Source: Streptomyces sp. SS1-1 (GTDB taxonomy: Bacteria; Actinomycetota; Actinomycetes; Streptomycetales; Streptomycetaceae). Taken from it: a stretch of DNA of 64,000 nucleotides. This document shows positions 20,668 through 30,398 of the stretch, piece by piece. Within the stretch, counting starts at the first letter, position 1. Each line of letters opens with the position of its first letter. A program made the translations under genes and the position numbers. A model generated the notes under the pieces. That model searched no databases, was not told the DNA's origin, and worked only from the letters and a program-made list of their open reading frames with translations. The DNA lies in NCBI RefSeq assembly GCF_008973465.1, contig NZ_WBXN01000004.1:4256501-4320500 (forward strand), given 5' to 3'.

Positions 20668-21981
20668 GTGCTCACCGCGTTCGCCCGGGCGTTCAAGACG
20701 CCCGACCTGCGCAAGAAGCTGTTCTTCACGCTCGGCATCATCGTGATCTACCGGATCGGTACCCACATCCCGATCCCCGGCGTCGACTACCGGGCCGTTC
20801 AGGTCTGTATCGACCAGGCGAGCACGAACCAGGGCATCTTCGGCCTGGTCAACATGTTCAGCGGTGGCGCGCTGCTGCAGATCACGATCTTCGCGCTCGG
20901 CATCATGCCGTACATCACGGCGAGCATCATCCTGCAGCTGCTGACCGTCGTGATCCCGCGTCTCGAGGCCCTGAAGAAGGAGGGCCAGTCGGGTACCGCG
21001 AAGATCACGCAGTACACCCGTTACCTGACGGTCGCGCTCGCCATCCTCCAGGGCACCGGCCTGGTCGCCACGGCCCGCAGCGGCTCGCTGTTCCCGCAGT
21101 GCGCCGTCGCCGGCCAGATCGTCCCGGACCGCTCCATCTTCACGACCATCACGATGGTCATCACCATGACCGCCGGTACGGCCGTCGTCATGTGGCTCGG
21201 TGAGCTCATCACCGACCGCGGCATCGGCAACGGCATGTCGATCCTGATGTTCATCTCGATCGCCGCGACCTTCCCGGCCGCGCTGTGGGCCATCAAGCAG
21301 CAGGGCGACCTGGCGGACGGCTGGATCGAGTTCGGCACGGTGATCCTCGTCGGCCTCGTCATGGTCGGCCTGGTGGTCTTCGTCGAGCAGGCCCAGCGCC
21401 GGGTGCCCGTGCAGTACGCCAAGCGCATGATCGGCCGCCGTTCCTACGGCGGCACCTCGACGTACATCCCGCTCAAGGTGAACCAGGCGGGCGTGATCCC
21501 CGTCATCTTCGCGTCGTCGCTGCTCTACATCCCGGCCCTGATCGTGCAGTTCTCCGGTTCGACCGCCGGATGGGCCGCCTGGATCCAGCAGAACCTGGCC
21601 TCGACCTCGGCCCCGATCCACGTCGCGCTGTACTTCCTGCTGATCGTCTTCTTCGCGTTCTTCTACGTGGCCATCTCGTTCAACCCCGAGGAAGTCGCGG
21701 ACAACATGAAGAAGTATGGTGGCTTCATCCCGGGCATCCGGGCTGGCCGACCGACCGCTGAGTACCTGTCGTACGTACTCAACCGGATCACGTGGCCGGG
21801 CTCGCTGTACTTGGGTCTGATCGCTCTCGTGCCGACACTGGCGTTGGCAGGTTTTGGGGCAAACCAGAACTTCCCGTTCGGCGGGACCAGCATCCTGATC
21901 ATCGTGGGTGTCGGTCTCGAGACGGTGAAGCAGATCGAGAGCCAGCTCCAGCAGCGCAATTACGAAGGGTTCCTCCGCTGA
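20668..21981 (+). CDS. secY: Protein translocase subunit SecY
   Basis: The channel subunit of the SecYEG translocon. The 437-aa product has about ten membrane helices, from [21 protein letters not shown] near the N-terminus to the last pair around [14 protein letters not shown] and [14 protein letters not shown]. The cytoplasmic loops for SecA/ribosome docking ([25 protein letters not shown]) are intact. It starts at GTG 20668 after GGAGGC. Its TGA overlaps the adk ATG by one base, so secY, adk and probably map are coupled. Confidence 0.98.
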   Translation: MLTAFARAFKTPDLRKKLFFTLGIIVIYRIGTHIPIPGVDYRAVQVCIDQASTNQGIFGLVNMFSGGALLQITIFALGIMPYITASIILQLLTVVIPRLEALKKEGQSGTAKITQYTRYLTVALAILQGTGLVATARSGSLFPQCAVAGQIVPDRSIFTTITMVITMTAGTAVVMWLGELITDRGIGNGMSILMFISIAATFPAALWAIKQQGDLADGWIEFGTVILVGLVMVGLVVFVEQAQRRVPVQYAKRMIGRRSYGGTSTYIPLKVNQAGVIPVIFASSLLYIPALIVQFSGSTAGWAAWIQQNLASTSAPIHVALYFLLIVFFAFFYVAISFNPEEVADNMKKYGGFIPGIRAGRPTAEYLSYVLNRITWPGSLYLGLIALVPTLALAGFGANQNFPFGGTSILIIVGVGLETVKQIESQLQQRNYEGFLR

Positions 21982-22643
21982 TGCGAATCGTCCTCGTCGG
22001 GCCGCCGGGCGCCGGGAAGGGAACGCAGGCCGCGTTCCTGGCCAAGAACCTGTCGATCCCGCACATCTCCACGGGCGACCTGTTCCGCGCCAACATCAGC
22101 CAGCAGACGGACCTCGGCAAGCTCGCGAAGTCCTACATGGACGCGGGCGAACTGGTGCCGGACGAGGTCACCATCGGGATGGCCAAGGCCCGCATGGAGC
22201 AGCCGGACGCCGAGAACGGCTTCCTGCTCGACGGCTTCCCGCGCAACGTGTCGCAGGCCGAGGCGCTCGATGAGATGCTCCGCTCCGAGGGCATGAAGCT
22301 CGACGCGGTGCTGGATCTCGAGGTCCCCGAGGACGAGGTCGTCAAGCGGATCGCCGGGCGGCGGATCTGCCGCAAGGACTCCAGCCACGTCTTCCACGTC
22401 ACGTACAGCCCGCCGAAGAAGGAAGGCGTCTGCGACGTCTGCGGCGGCGAGCTGTACCAGCGCGACGACGACTCCGAGGAGACCGTCCGCAAGCGGCTCG
22501 AGGTCTACCACACGCAGACCGAGCCGATCATCGACTACTACAAGGCGCAGGGGCTGGTCGTGACCATCTCCGCCCTCGGCAAGGTCGAGGACGTCACGGC
22601 TCGCGCCATGCAGGCGCTGAAGCGTGACGTGGACGCCCGGTAG
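21981..22643 (+). CDS. adk: Adenylate kinase
   Basis: Interconverts ATP + AMP and 2 ADP. The 220-aa long-form enzyme has P-loop GPPGAGKG at 7-14, the AMP-binding LDGFPRN segment, and a long LID. The LID has one complete cysteine pair (CDVC) but only a single Cys in the first half (RRICRKD), a partial version of the four-ligand zinc finger seen in other Gram-positive enzymes. Start ATG overlaps the secY stop. Confidence 0.97.
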   Translation: MRIVLVGPPGAGKGTQAAFLAKNLSIPHISTGDLFRANISQQTDLGKLAKSYMDAGELVPDEVTIGMAKARMEQPDAENGFLLDGFPRNVSQAEALDEMLRSEGMKLDAVLDLEVPEDEVVKRIAGRRICRKDSSHVFHVTYSPPKKEGVCDVCGGELYQRDDDSEETVRKRLEVYHTQTEPIIDYYKAQGLVVTISALGKVEDVTARAMQALKRDVDAR

Positions 22644-22775
22644 CAGTCACCAGCTCGTACGGCGAAGCCGCGGTTCCCGCTCAGGGGGCCGCGGCTGCTG
22701 CGTGGGGCGGGGTGTGGCTCCGCCCTTATGGTTGAGAAAAGTCCCACAGTCCGGTCCGAGAAAGGCCCCGCCGCC

Positions 22776-23612
22776 ATGGTGCAGATCAAGAACCCCGAGC
22801 AGATCGCCAAGATGCGCGAGGCGGGGCTGGTCGTCGCCGCCATCCACGCGGCCACCCGGGAGGCCGCGGTGCCCGGGGCCAGCACCAAGGATCTGGACGA
22901 GGTCGCGCGCAAGGTGCTCGCCGAGCACGGCGCCAAGTCGAACTTCCTGGGCTACGGCGGCTTCCCGGCGACGATCTGCACGTCCGTGAACGACGTCGTC
23001 GTCCACGGCATCCCCTCGGAGAACGTCGTCCTCAAGGACGGCGACATCATCTCCATCGACTGCGGCGCCATCATCGACGGCTGGCACGGTGACGCCGCCT
23101 ACACGGCGTTCGTCGGTTCCGGGCACGCCCCCGAGCTGGTGGAGCTGTCCCGGGTGACCGAGGAGTCGATGTGGGCCGGCATCGCGGCGATGAAGCAGGG
23201 CAACCGCCTCGTGGACATCTCCCGTGCCATCGAGACGTACATCCGTCGCCAGCCCAAGCCGGGCGGCGGCCGCTACGGGATCATCGAGGACTACGGCGGT
23301 CACGGCATCGGCACCGAGATGCACATGGACCCGCACCTGCTGAACTACGTGGAGCGCCGGCGCGGCAAGGGCCCCAAGCTGGTCCCCGGCTTCTGCCTGG
23401 CCATCGAGCCGATGGTCTCCCTGGGCACCCCGAAGACCGAGGTCCTCGAGGACGACTGGACCGTCATCACGACGGACGGCACCTGGTCCTCCCACTGGGA
23501 GCACTCGGTCGCCCTGACCGAACAGGGGCCGCTGGTCCTCACGGCCCCCGACGGCGGCAGGGCCAAGCTGGCGGAGCTGGGCGTCACGGCGGCTCCCGAT
23601 CCGCTTGCGTAA
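22776..23612 (+). CDS. map: Methionine aminopeptidase, type I
   Basis: Removes the initiator methionine from nascent proteins. The 278-aa product has the five metal ligands of the pita-bread fold: Asp95, Asp106, His176, Glu211 and Glu242. ATG 22776 (MVQIKNPEQIAKMREAG) is chosen over ATG 22728 because GAGAAAGG lies 10 nt before it and the family normally begins here. There is no N-terminal zinc-finger/SH3 extension of the mycobacterial kind. It is 132 nt after adk. Confidence 0.96.
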   Translation: MVQIKNPEQIAKMREAGLVVAAIHAATREAAVPGASTKDLDEVARKVLAEHGAKSNFLGYGGFPATICTSVNDVVVHGIPSENVVLKDGDIISIDCGAIIDGWHGDAAYTAFVGSGHAPELVELSRVTEESMWAGIAAMKQGNRLVDISRAIETYIRRQPKPGGGRYGIIEDYGGHGIGTEMHMDPHLLNYVERRRGKGPKLVPGFCLAIEPMVSLGTPKTEVLEDDWTVITTDGTWSSHWEHSVALTEQGPLVLTAPDGGRAKLAELGVTAAPDPLA

Positions 23613-23752
23613 GGATCTCCCTTGTGGGGCAGACTTCCCCGATTCGTGTTTCCGGGTGCCCTGACGTAGACTGACTCGTCGGCTCTTGTGTACCCGCATG
23701 TCCGCATGCGCTCGCAAAAGTCGATCAAGGTAGTCGATTCGAAGGGCGAAGC

Positions 23753-23974
23753 GTGGCCAAGAAGCAAGGTGCCATCGAGATCGAGGGCACTGTCGTCGAG
23801 TCTCTTCCGAACGCCATGTTCAAGGTCGAGCTCCAGAACGGCCACCAGGTCCTGGCACACATCAGCGGCAAGATGCGTATGCACTACATCCGCATCCTCC
23901 CTGACGACCGGGTCGTGGTGGAGCTGTCTCCGTACGACCTGACGCGTGGCCGGATCGTCTACCGCTACAAGTAG
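23753..23974 (+). CDS. infA: Translation initiation factor IF-1
   Basis: An OB-fold factor that occupies the 30S A site during initiation. The 73-aa product is [20 protein letters not shown] ... [15 protein letters not shown], full length, from GTG 23753 with GAAGGGCGAAG ahead. The 140-nt gap before it holds a promoter-like TAGACT near 23670, so infA-rpmJ-rpsM-rpsK-rpoA could be started separately. Confidence 0.97.
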   Translation: MAKKQGAIEIEGTVVESLPNAMFKVELQNGHQVLAHISGKMRMHYIRILPDDRVVVELSPYDLTRGRIVYRYK

Positions 23975-24033
23975 ATCTTGCCCGGGCCCCGGTTCCTCCG
24001 GGGCGTTGGCACTGACCCGGAGAACCTCACCCC

Positions 24034-24147
24034 ATGAAGGTCAAGCCGAGCGTCAAGAAGATCTGCGACAAGTGCAGGGTGATCCGCCGTCACGGTCGGG
24101 TCATGGTCATCTGCGACAACCCGCGCCACAAGCAGCGCCAGGGCTGA
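24034..24147 (+). CDS. rpmJ: 50S ribosomal protein L36, zinc-binding type
   Basis: The smallest ribosomal protein: 37 aa beginning [20 protein letters not shown]. The zinc-ribbon ligands Cys11, Cys14, Cys27 and His32 are all present, so this is the zinc-containing form. ATG 24034 lies 59 nt after infA. A 193-nt gap with a GC hairpin (24246-24251 with 24260-24265) follows before rpsM. Confidence 0.96.
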   Translation: MKVKPSVKKICDKCRVIRRHGRVMVICDNPRHKQRQG

Positions 24148-24340
24148 AGCACGACCACACCCCTCTGCACCGCTATCGCAGAGATTCGCGCGACGCGAGC
24201 TGAATTGTTCATACGCAGAGCCCCGGCGAAGTCATCGCCGGACACCCCCGGTTCGGAGGCCGGGGACCCAGTTCGTACCTGGTACGGCGGCTGGGAACCG
24301 GTTCTGCGGAAGACCTCCGACAACCACCAGGAGCCATTGA

Positions 24341-24721
24341 ATGGCACGCGTTTCCGGTGTTGACATCCCGCGCGAAAAGCGCGTGGAGATCGCCCTCACC
24401 TACGTGTTCGGCATCGGCCGGACCCTTTCGCAGCAGACGCTGGCCGCCACCGGCGTCGACCCGAACACCCGCGTTCGCGACCTCTCCGAGGAGCAGCTCG
24501 TCGCGATCCGCGAGTACGTCGACAACAACATCAAGACCGAGGGTGACCTCCGTCGCGAGATCCAGGCCGACATCCGCCGCAAGGTCGAGATCGGTACCTA
24601 CCAGGGTCTGCGTCACCGTCGCGGTCTGCCCGTCCGCGGTCAGCGCACCAGCACCAACGCGCGTACCCGCAAGGGCCCGCGTCGCGCCATCGCCGGCAAG
24701 AAGAAGCCGGGCAAGAAGTAG
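24341..24721 (+). CDS. rpsM: 30S ribosomal protein S13
   Basis: A head protein contacting the P-site tRNA and L5. The 126-aa product has [26 protein letters not shown] and the C-terminal basic tail [38 protein letters not shown] precedes the ATG. Confidence 0.98.
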   Translation: MARVSGVDIPREKRVEIALTYVFGIGRTLSQQTLAATGVDPNTRVRDLSEEQLVAIREYVDNNIKTEGDLRREIQADIRRKVEIGTYQGLRHRRGLPVRGQRTSTNARTRKGPRRAIAGKKKPGKK

Positions 24722-24785
24722 TCCGCAGCGGACACCGTCCAGCGGTCTTCGCTGTAGGACCGACCACCTCCCGTAGGAGTAATAG

Positions 24786-25190
24786 ATGCCCCCCAAGGGT
24801 CGTCAGGGCGCTGCCAAGAAGGTGCGCCGCAAGGAAAAGAAGAACGTCGCTCACGGCCACGCGCACATCAAGAGCACGTTCAACAACACGATCGTCTCCA
24901 TCACGGACCCGTCGGGCAACGTGATCTCCTGGGCCTCCGCCGGCCACGTCGGCTTCAAGGGCTCCCGGAAGTCCACGCCGTTCGCCGCGCAGATGGCCGC
25001 CGAGTCGGCTGCCCGCCGCGCCCAGGAGCACGGCATGCGCAAGGTCGACGTGTTCGTCAAGGGCCCGGGTTCCGGCCGTGAGACCGCGATCCGCTCCCTG
25101 CAGGCCACGGGCCTCGAGGTCGGCTCCATCCAGGACGTCACCCCGACCCCGCACAACGGCTGCCGTCCGCCGAAGCGCCGCCGCGTCTGA
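24786..25190 (+). CDS. rpsK: 30S ribosomal protein S11
   Basis: A platform protein next to the E site. The 134-aa product has [19 protein letters not shown] and the C-terminal [18 protein letters not shown]. In many bacteria rpsD (S4) follows; here it does not, and a 154-nt gap with alternative hairpins leads directly to rpoA. Confidence 0.98.
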   Translation: MPPKGRQGAAKKVRRKEKKNVAHGHAHIKSTFNNTIVSITDPSGNVISWASAGHVGFKGSRKSTPFAAQMAAESAARRAQEHGMRKVDVFVKGPGSGRETAIRSLQATGLEVGSIQDVTPTPHNGCRPPKRRRV

Positions 25191-25220
25191 CGTACGGCTG
25201 CTTCACGCAGGCTTGGTTTC

Positions 25221-25265
25221 GGGCGGTACGGCTCTGCAAGGGCCGTATCGCCCGTACCCTTGCAG
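25221..25265 (+). promoter_or_regulatory. Mutually exclusive hairpins between rpsK and rpoA
   Basis: Hairpin A pairs 25221-25232 with 25242-25253: 12 bp including one G-U, loop of 9. Hairpin B pairs CTGCAAGGG (25234-25242) with CCCTTGCAG (25257-25265), a perfect 9 bp. The two share base 25242, and hairpin B starts in A's loop while its own loop contains A's right arm. Both cannot form together without a pseudoknot. Such overlap is the hallmark of attenuators or protein-controlled switches. Confidence 0.6.
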
Positions 25266-25344
25266 TACCCGTCCCTCTTGCCGGGGGCGGTTTCCGTCGG
25301 GCGTCAAATAGCGGGCGTCCACGAATGAAGGATCTGATCCACAC

Positions 25345-26367
25345 ATGCTGATCGCTCAGCGTCCCTCGTTGACCGAAGAGGTCGTCGACGAATTCCGCTC
25401 CCGGTTCGTGATCGAGCCGCTGGAGCCGGGCTTCGGCTACACCCTCGGCAACTCCCTGCGCCGCACCCTCCTGTCGTCGATCCCCGGAGCCGCTGTCACC
25501 AGCATCCGCATCGACGGTGTCCTGCACGAGTTCACCACCGTGCCGGGTGTCAAGGAGGACGTCACCGACCTGATCCTCAACATCAAGCAGCTGGTCGTCT
25601 CCTCGGAGCACGACGAGCCCGTCGTGATGTACCTGCGCAAGCAGGGCCCGGGTCTGGTCACCGCCGCCGACATCGCGCCCCCGGCCGGTGTCGAGGTGCA
25701 CAACCCCGACCTCGTCCTCGCCACGCTCAACGGCAAGGGCAAGCTGGAGATGGAGCTGACGGTCGAGCGTGGCCGCGGTTACGTCTCCGCCGTGCAGAAC
25801 AAGCAGGTGGGCCAGGAGATCGGCCGTATCCCGGTCGACTCCATCTACTCGCCGGTGCTGAAGGTCACGTACAAGGTCGAGGCCACGCGTGTCGAGCAGC
25901 GCACCGACTTCGACAAGCTGATCGTCGACGTCGAGACCAAGCAGGCGATGCGTCCCCGTGACGCCATGGCCTCCGCCGGCAAGACCCTGGTCGAGCTGTT
26001 CGGTCTCGCCCGCGAGCTGAACATCGACGCCGAGGGCATCGACATGGGTCCGTCCCCGACGGACGCCGCGCTCGCCGCCGACCTGGCGCTGCCGATCGAG
26101 GAGCTGGAGCTCACCGTTCGGTCGTACAACTGCCTCAAGCGCGAGGGCATCCACTCCGTGGGTGAGCTCGTGGCGCGTTCCGAGGCCGACCTGCTCGACA
26201 TCCGCAACTTCGGCGCCAAGTCGATCGACGAGGTCAAGGCGAAGCTCGCGGGTATGGGCCTGGCGCTCAAGGACTCGCCTCCCGGGTTCGACCCGACCGC
26301 CGCCGCGGACGCCTTCGGGGCGGACGACGACGCGGACGCGGGCTTCGTGGAGACCGAGCAGTACTAA
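25345..26367 (+). CDS. rpoA: RNA polymerase alpha subunit
   Basis: The 340-aa product has the dimerisation N-terminal domain (about 1-235, with [23 protein letters not shown]) and the C-terminal DNA/activator-binding domain (about 250-315, [27 protein letters not shown]). It ends in an acidic tail ([17 protein letters not shown]). The C-terminal domain is the target of many Streptomyces activators. ATG 25345 is preceded by a weak GAAGGATC. Followed 184 nt later by rplQ. Confidence 0.98.
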   Translation: MLIAQRPSLTEEVVDEFRSRFVIEPLEPGFGYTLGNSLRRTLLSSIPGAAVTSIRIDGVLHEFTTVPGVKEDVTDLILNIKQLVVSSEHDEPVVMYLRKQGPGLVTAADIAPPAGVEVHNPDLVLATLNGKGKLEMELTVERGRGYVSAVQNKQVGQEIGRIPVDSIYSPVLKVTYKVEATRVEQRTDFDKLIVDVETKQAMRPRDAMASAGKTLVELFGLARELNIDAEGIDMGPSPTDAALAADLALPIEELELTVRSYNCLKREGIHSVGELVARSEADLLDIRNFGAKSIDEVKAKLAGMGLALKDSPPGFDPTAAADAFGADDDADAGFVETEQY

Positions 26368-26400
26368 GAGCTCGGGCCATCCGGTCCGTACTTGGGTGCG

Positions 26401-26480
26401 GGTGCGCTGTGGTTTCTCGCGCAGTTCCCCGCGCCCCTTCCGGGCACGGCCCCTCGCGGGGCCTGTGCCCGGATCTCCGA
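26401..26480. repeat. Possible dispersed intergenic repeat with long hairpin
   Basis: Bases 26440-26453 pair with 26458-26472 in a 14-bp stem (CCGGGCACGGCCCC / GGGGCC-T-GTGCCCGG) with one bulged T and a 4-nt loop. The flank TTTCTCGCGCAGTTCCCCGC resembles a sequence I recall from many Streptomyces intergenic regions. It lies between rpoA and rplQ. A genome-wide search is needed to confirm repetition. Confidence 0.45.
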
Positions 26481-26551
26481 CAGGCGACCGCCTGCTCGGA
26501 TACTGACTCCGGTACCTGATACGGCCGGGGCAGACACACAGGAGAAAGAAC

Positions 26552-27043
26552 ATGCCGAAGCCCACCAAGGGTGCCCGTCTGGGCGGCAGCGCCGCGCACG
26601 AGAAGCTCCTCCTCGCGAACCTGGCGAAGAGCCTCTTCGAGCACGGCCGCATCACCACCACCGAGGCGAAGGCCCGCCGTCTGCGGCCGTACGCCGAGCG
26701 TCTGATCACCAAGGCGAAGAAGGGCGACCTTCACAACCGCCGTCAGGTGCTCCAGGTCATCACGGACAAGGGCATCGTCCACACGCTCTTCACCGAGATC
26801 GGCCCGCGGTACGAGAACCGCCCGGGTGGCTACACCCGGATCACCAAGATCGGTAACCGCCGTGGCGACAACGCGCCCATGGCTGTCATCGAGCTGGTCG
26901 AGGCGCTGACGGTCGCCCAGGAGGCCACGGGTGAGGCCGAGGCCGCCACCAAGCGTGCCGCCAAGGACGCCGAGGCCGCCGAGACCACGGTCGACACGAC
27001 CAAGGCCGACGAGGCTCCCGCCGAGGAGTCGAAGGACGCCTAG
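26552..27043 (+). CDS. rplQ: 50S ribosomal protein L17
   Basis: L17 sits at the exit tunnel rim. The core ([25 protein letters not shown] ... VIELVEAL) takes about 120 residues. An actinobacterial Ala/Glu/Lys-rich tail of about 40 residues ([18 protein letters not shown] ...) brings it to 163 aa. The tail is likely disordered and surface exposed. AGGAGAAAGAAC precedes the ATG. Last gene of the alpha cluster. Confidence 0.97.
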   Translation: MPKPTKGARLGGSAAHEKLLLANLAKSLFEHGRITTTEAKARRLRPYAERLITKAKKGDLHNRRQVLQVITDKGIVHTLFTEIGPRYENRPGGYTRITKIGNRRGDNAPMAVIELVEALTVAQEATGEAEAATKRAAKDAEAAETTVDTTKADEAPAEESKDA

Positions 27044-27060
27044 TCCAGGGCTGTTCGATC

Positions 27061-27094
27061 GCGGGTCCGTCCCTTCCGGGGGCGGGCCCGCTTT
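27061..27094 (+). terminator. Terminator after rplQ
   Basis: A 13-bp stem with two G-U pairs (27061-27073 with 27079-27091) is followed by TTT. It ends 24 nt before truA, so truA would depend on read-through or a promoter within this gap. Confidence 0.75.
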
Positions 27095-27117
27095 CGTGTC
27101 GCTGAGAGGATCTACGG

Positions 27118-27975
27118 GTGAGTGACGAAGTGGAACCCGGATACGTACGGCTGCGCCTCGACCTGTCGTACGACGGCACCGAGTTCTCCGGGTGGGCCAA
27201 GCAGGCCGGCGGGCGGCGGACCGTGCAGGGGGAGATCGAGGACGCGTTGCGGACCGTCACCCGGTCCGGGGACACCACGTACGAGCTGACCGTCGCGGGG
27301 CGGACGGACGCAGGGGTGCACGCGCGCGGGCAGGTCGCGCACGTGGATCTGCCGCGCTCGGTGTGGGCCGAGCACAGCGAGAAGCTGCTCAAGCGGCTCG
27401 CCGGACGGCTGCCCAGGGACGTGCGTGTCTGGGCGCTGCGCGAGGCACCCGCCGGGTTCAACGCCCGGTTCTCCGCGGTGTGGCGGCGGTACGCCTACCG
27501 CGTGACCGACAACCCCGGGGGCGTCGATCCGCTGCTGCGCAACCACGTCCTGTGGCACGACTGGCCGCTCGACGTGGACGCCATGAACGAGGCGGCCCGG
27601 GCGCTCCTCGGGGAGCACGACTTCGCGGCCTACTGCAAGAAGCGGGAGGGCGCCACGACCATCCGCACCCTCCAGGAGCTGAGCCTGGTGCGCGGGGACG
27701 ACGGGATCATCACCGCGACCGTGCGGGCGGACGCCTTCTGCCACAACATGGTGCGCTCCCTCATCGGGGCGCTGCTGTTCGTGGGGGACGGGCACCGGCC
27801 CCCGGACTGGCCCGGGAAGGTGCTCGCCGCCGGTGTCCGGGACTCCGCCGTACACGTCGTACGGCCGCACGGGCTGACCCTCGAAGAGGTCGGCTACCCG
27901 GCGGACGAGCTGCTCGCCGCGCGGAACAAGGAGGCGCGGAACAAGCGGACGCTGCCGGGCGCCGGCTGCTGCTGA
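27118..27975 (+). CDS. truA: tRNA pseudouridine(38-40) synthase
   Basis: Converts U38-40 in the anticodon stem of tRNAs to pseudouridine. The 285-aa product has the catalytic Asp64 in [14 protein letters not shown] and the C-terminal motif [22 protein letters not shown] 27118 has AGAGGA 8-9 nt upstream. The end ([18 protein letters not shown]) is a low-complexity basic tail. truA next to rplQ is common in bacteria. Confidence 0.96.
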   Translation: MSDEVEPGYVRLRLDLSYDGTEFSGWAKQAGGRRTVQGEIEDALRTVTRSGDTTYELTVAGRTDAGVHARGQVAHVDLPRSVWAEHSEKLLKRLAGRLPRDVRVWALREAPAGFNARFSAVWRRYAYRVTDNPGGVDPLLRNHVLWHDWPLDVDAMNEAARALLGEHDFAAYCKKREGATTIRTLQELSLVRGDDGIITATVRADAFCHNMVRSLIGALLFVGDGHRPPDWPGKVLAAGVRDSAVHVVRPHGLTLEEVGYPADELLAARNKEARNKRTLPGAGCC

Positions 27976-27994
27976 GCCGCGGCGCTCAGTCCCG

Positions 27995-28093
27995 GTGGTC
28001 AACGGGCCCACCATCGGCGACGTCGGCGGTGTCTCCCGGCTCGACGGCAACGGCTACTACGCCAAGACGCTGCGCAGCGCCAAGCGGCTCTAG
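27995..28093 (+). pseudogene. Orphan coding remnant, family unknown
   Basis: Thirty-two codons from GTG 27995 to TAG 28093 read VVNGPTIGDVGGVSRLDGNGYYAKT and on to SAKRL. All but one of the codons I checked after the GTG end in G or C, the local coding bias. There is no ribosome binding site and the peptide looks like the C-terminus of a larger protein. It lies between truA and a convergent gene and is best read as the leftover 3' end of a deleted gene. I do not recognise the family. Confidence 0.4.
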
Positions 28094-28165
28094 GAGTGTC
28101 CCGGGCCGTCCCGGGCCGGGCCGGGGTCCCCGGCCCGGTGGAGCCCGCGCCCTACGGGCGGCCGG

Positions 28166-29059
28166 TCACTCGCCGGCCGCCGCGGACGCCTGCGCCTCGC
28201 CGCGCCGGCGGATCTGACGGAACGTGAACTCGGCGAGGTCGTCACCGGCCTTGAAGGCGGCGGTGTCCTTGTCCGTCATGTTCCGGCCGTTGGTGAAGCC
28301 CGTGATGGTGAAGTAGGCGTACCGGCCGTAGGAGTTGGAGGTCGAGCGGCAGACCGCCGCCGTGCAGAAGTCCTTGACGCCCTTTCCGGACAGCGAACGG
28401 ACGATGTCCTTCTTGGTGTCGACCTTGCTCTTGACCTTCTGCGCCTTCGCCTCGGTGTCGAAGACGGCCACGCCGACGGTCACCGCGATGCCGTCCTTGA
28501 CGTAGGAGACCCGCATGAAGCGGGTGCAGCCGCCCTCGGCGAGGAGCTTCGGCAGCCCGCCCTTGGTGGCGGCGGAACAGTTCTTCGTGTCGTCCGTCGC
28601 GCCCTTCTTGTAGACCGTCTCCCCCATGGTCAGCTGGGTGCCGGGGAAGAGGATCTGGGCGCCGAGCGGGGCCGTGTCCTTGTTCTTGCTGGCCACGAAG
28701 TCCTTCGGGTCCAGCGGCGGCGGCGCGCTGGTGGGCGCGAACGACGGGACGGCCGCCGACTCGCCCGGCAGGTCAGTCGTCGAGGGCAGGCCGGAAGCCG
28801 GTTTGCCGGACGCGGAGTTGTCCCCGTTCGCCGACACCACCGCCACCGCCACGGCCGCGCCGATGGCGACGGTGGCCAGTGCGCCACCGCCGATGAACAG
28901 CAGCCGGCGCCGCTTGTTGCGGGTCTCCGACGCCTCGGCCAGCGCCGCCCAGTCCGGGGTCTGGTCGGTGCCGCCGGTCCACGGCTGCTGGGAATGCGGT
29001 TTCCAGGGATCCCACTGGGACGGGGGTCCCCCCTGCTGCCCGTAGCTCATGGGGCGCAT
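28166..29059 (-). CDS. Membrane-anchored protein of unknown function
   Basis: The 297-aa product has a Gln/Gly/Pro/Trp-rich cytoplasmic N-terminus (MSYGQQGGPPSQWDPWKP), a basic stop (NKRRR), one membrane helix at about 52-75 (LLFIGGGALATVAIGAAVAVAVVSANG) and an extracytoplasmic domain of about 200 residues. That domain has cysteine pairs (DDTKNCSAATKGGLPKLLAEGGC and FCTAAVC) likely to form disulphides. ATG 29059 and ATG 29050 are both possible starts; GAGG lies 10 nt before the first. No enzyme motif was recognised. Confidence 0.8.
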   Translation of the reverse strand: MRPMSYGQQGGPPSQWDPWKPHSQQPWTGGTDQTPDWAALAEASETRNKRRRLLFIGGGALATVAIGAAVAVAVVSANGDNSASGKPASGLPSTTDLPGESAAVPSFAPTSAPPPLDPKDFVASKNKDTAPLGAQILFPGTQLTMGETVYKKGATDDTKNCSAATKGGLPKLLAEGGCTRFMRVSYVKDGIAVTVGVAVFDTEAKAQKVKSKVDTKKDIVRSLSGKGVKDFCTAAVCRSTSNSYGRYAYFTITGFTNGRNMTDKDTAAFKAGDDLAEFTFRQIRRRGEAQASAAAGE

Positions 29060-29123
29060 CTTAGACGGACCTCGGGTGTGCCGGTCCGCCCCAAAGGGCC
29101 CTTCGCCACCTAGCGTTCAGGGG

Positions 29124-30332
29124 ATGAGCGAGCGCAAAAGCGACATGTCCGGGTGGTTGGTACGACGGGCGTCCTGGCCGCTGTGGGTCGCGCTGGTCGC
29201 CGTGCTGGGGGCCCTCGTGGCGCGCACGGCCCGGCTGACCTCGCGCGGAGGGATGGACAACGCCATCGTCGTCCGGGCGGCGAAGGCGTGGCTGGACGGC
29301 GGCTCGCCGTATGACGACCCCCACTTCCTCTATCTGCCGAGCGCGGTGCTGGCCGCCGCCCCGCAGGTCTTCGTGGACCGGGACGTGCTGTGCGTGCTGG
29401 CGCCCCTCGTGGTGACCGGATGCCTGGTGGGCGGCTGGGTCTGCGCGCTGCGGCTGCACGGCGTCCCCCTGCGCAGCCGCTTCGCGGCCCTCGGCCTGCT
29501 CGCGCTCGCGGCGGGCTTCGCCCCCTTCGCCCATCTCGTCTGGCTGGGCAACTGGACGGCGACCGCCGCCCTGGCCCTGCCCCTGGCGCTGCTGCTCGCG
29601 GGGCGCGGGCGGTGGGTGGCCGCGGCGGCGGTGCTCGGGGCGGCGGTGGCGCTGAAGCCGCTGCTCGCGCCGATGGCCCTGCTGTTCGTGTTCGCCCGGC
29701 GGTGGCGCGCGCTGGGCGTGCTGGTCGCGGTGCCGGTGGCGGCCTCGGCCGGCGCGGCCCTGCTGCTGCCGGACCCCGCCGGGTTCTTCACGCGGACCGT
29801 GCCGTTCCTGCTCAGCGGCGACGACCGGTTCGTCCGGCTCTACGAGGCGTCCCCGGCGGCCGTGCTGCCCCGGCTGGGGGTGCCGGGAGCCCTGGCCGGG
29901 GCGCTGGCGTTCGCGCTGGCCGCGGCGGGGCTGGTGTGCGCCCACCGGCGCTGGCGCGGCGACGGGGGCCCGCTGCGGTACGCGGAGACCGGGGCGCTGC
30001 TGATGCTCTCGGCGTTCCTGGTCTCCCGGCCGTCGTACGACCACTATCTGCTGGTCCCGGTGCCGCTGCTGCTGGCGGGGCTGCCGTACGCGGCGTCGGT
30101 GACCCGCTCGGTCTGGTTCTGGATGGCCCTGGTGCCGCAGCTGCCCGGGGTGACCTGGCCCTATCTGGAGGCGGGGGAGCGGCGGGCCTTCCGGGACGCC
30201 GTGACGCTGTGCGCCCTCGCGGTGACGGTGGGCCTGCACTCCTGGCGGCGGTCGGGCCGGGAGACGGCGCCGGCCGTGCCCGTCCCGCCCTCGCGGGGGG
30301 CGGCGGCGCCGAGCAGCGCGTCCGGCGTGTGA
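29124..30332 (+). CDS. Polytopic membrane protein, GT87-like
   Basis: The 402-aa product has many membrane helices and an early SRGGMDNAIVVRAAKAWLDGGSPYDDPHFLYLPSA segment. This resembles the GT87/DUF2029 group of polyprenyl-phosphate mannosyltransferase-like proteins: an acidic residue and a YDDP-FLYLPSA region after the first helix. It would transfer a sugar on the outer face of the membrane, perhaps in lipoglycan or glycoprotein synthesis. ATG 29124 is chosen because TAGCGT (29111-29116) ends 7 nt before it, a leaderless pattern. An upstream ATG at 29049 lacks signals. Confidence 0.75.
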   Translation: MSERKSDMSGWLVRRASWPLWVALVAVLGALVARTARLTSRGGMDNAIVVRAAKAWLDGGSPYDDPHFLYLPSAVLAAAPQVFVDRDVLCVLAPLVVTGCLVGGWVCALRLHGVPLRSRFAALGLLALAAGFAPFAHLVWLGNWTATAALALPLALLLAGRGRWVAAAAVLGAAVALKPLLAPMALLFVFARRWRALGVLVAVPVAASAGAALLLPDPAGFFTRTVPFLLSGDDRFVRLYEASPAAVLPRLGVPGALAGALAFALAAAGLVCAHRRWRGDGGPLRYAETGALLMLSAFLVSRPSYDHYLLVPVPLLLAGLPYAASVTRSVWFWMALVPQLPGVTWPYLEAGERRAFRDAVTLCALAVTVGLHSWRRSGRETAPAVPVPPSRGAAAPSSASGV

Positions 30333-30398
30333 CGGGTGGGCCCCGGCGGTCGACTACCCTGGACCTGGAACAGCGACGCCGGCCGTGGGCAACCCGTT

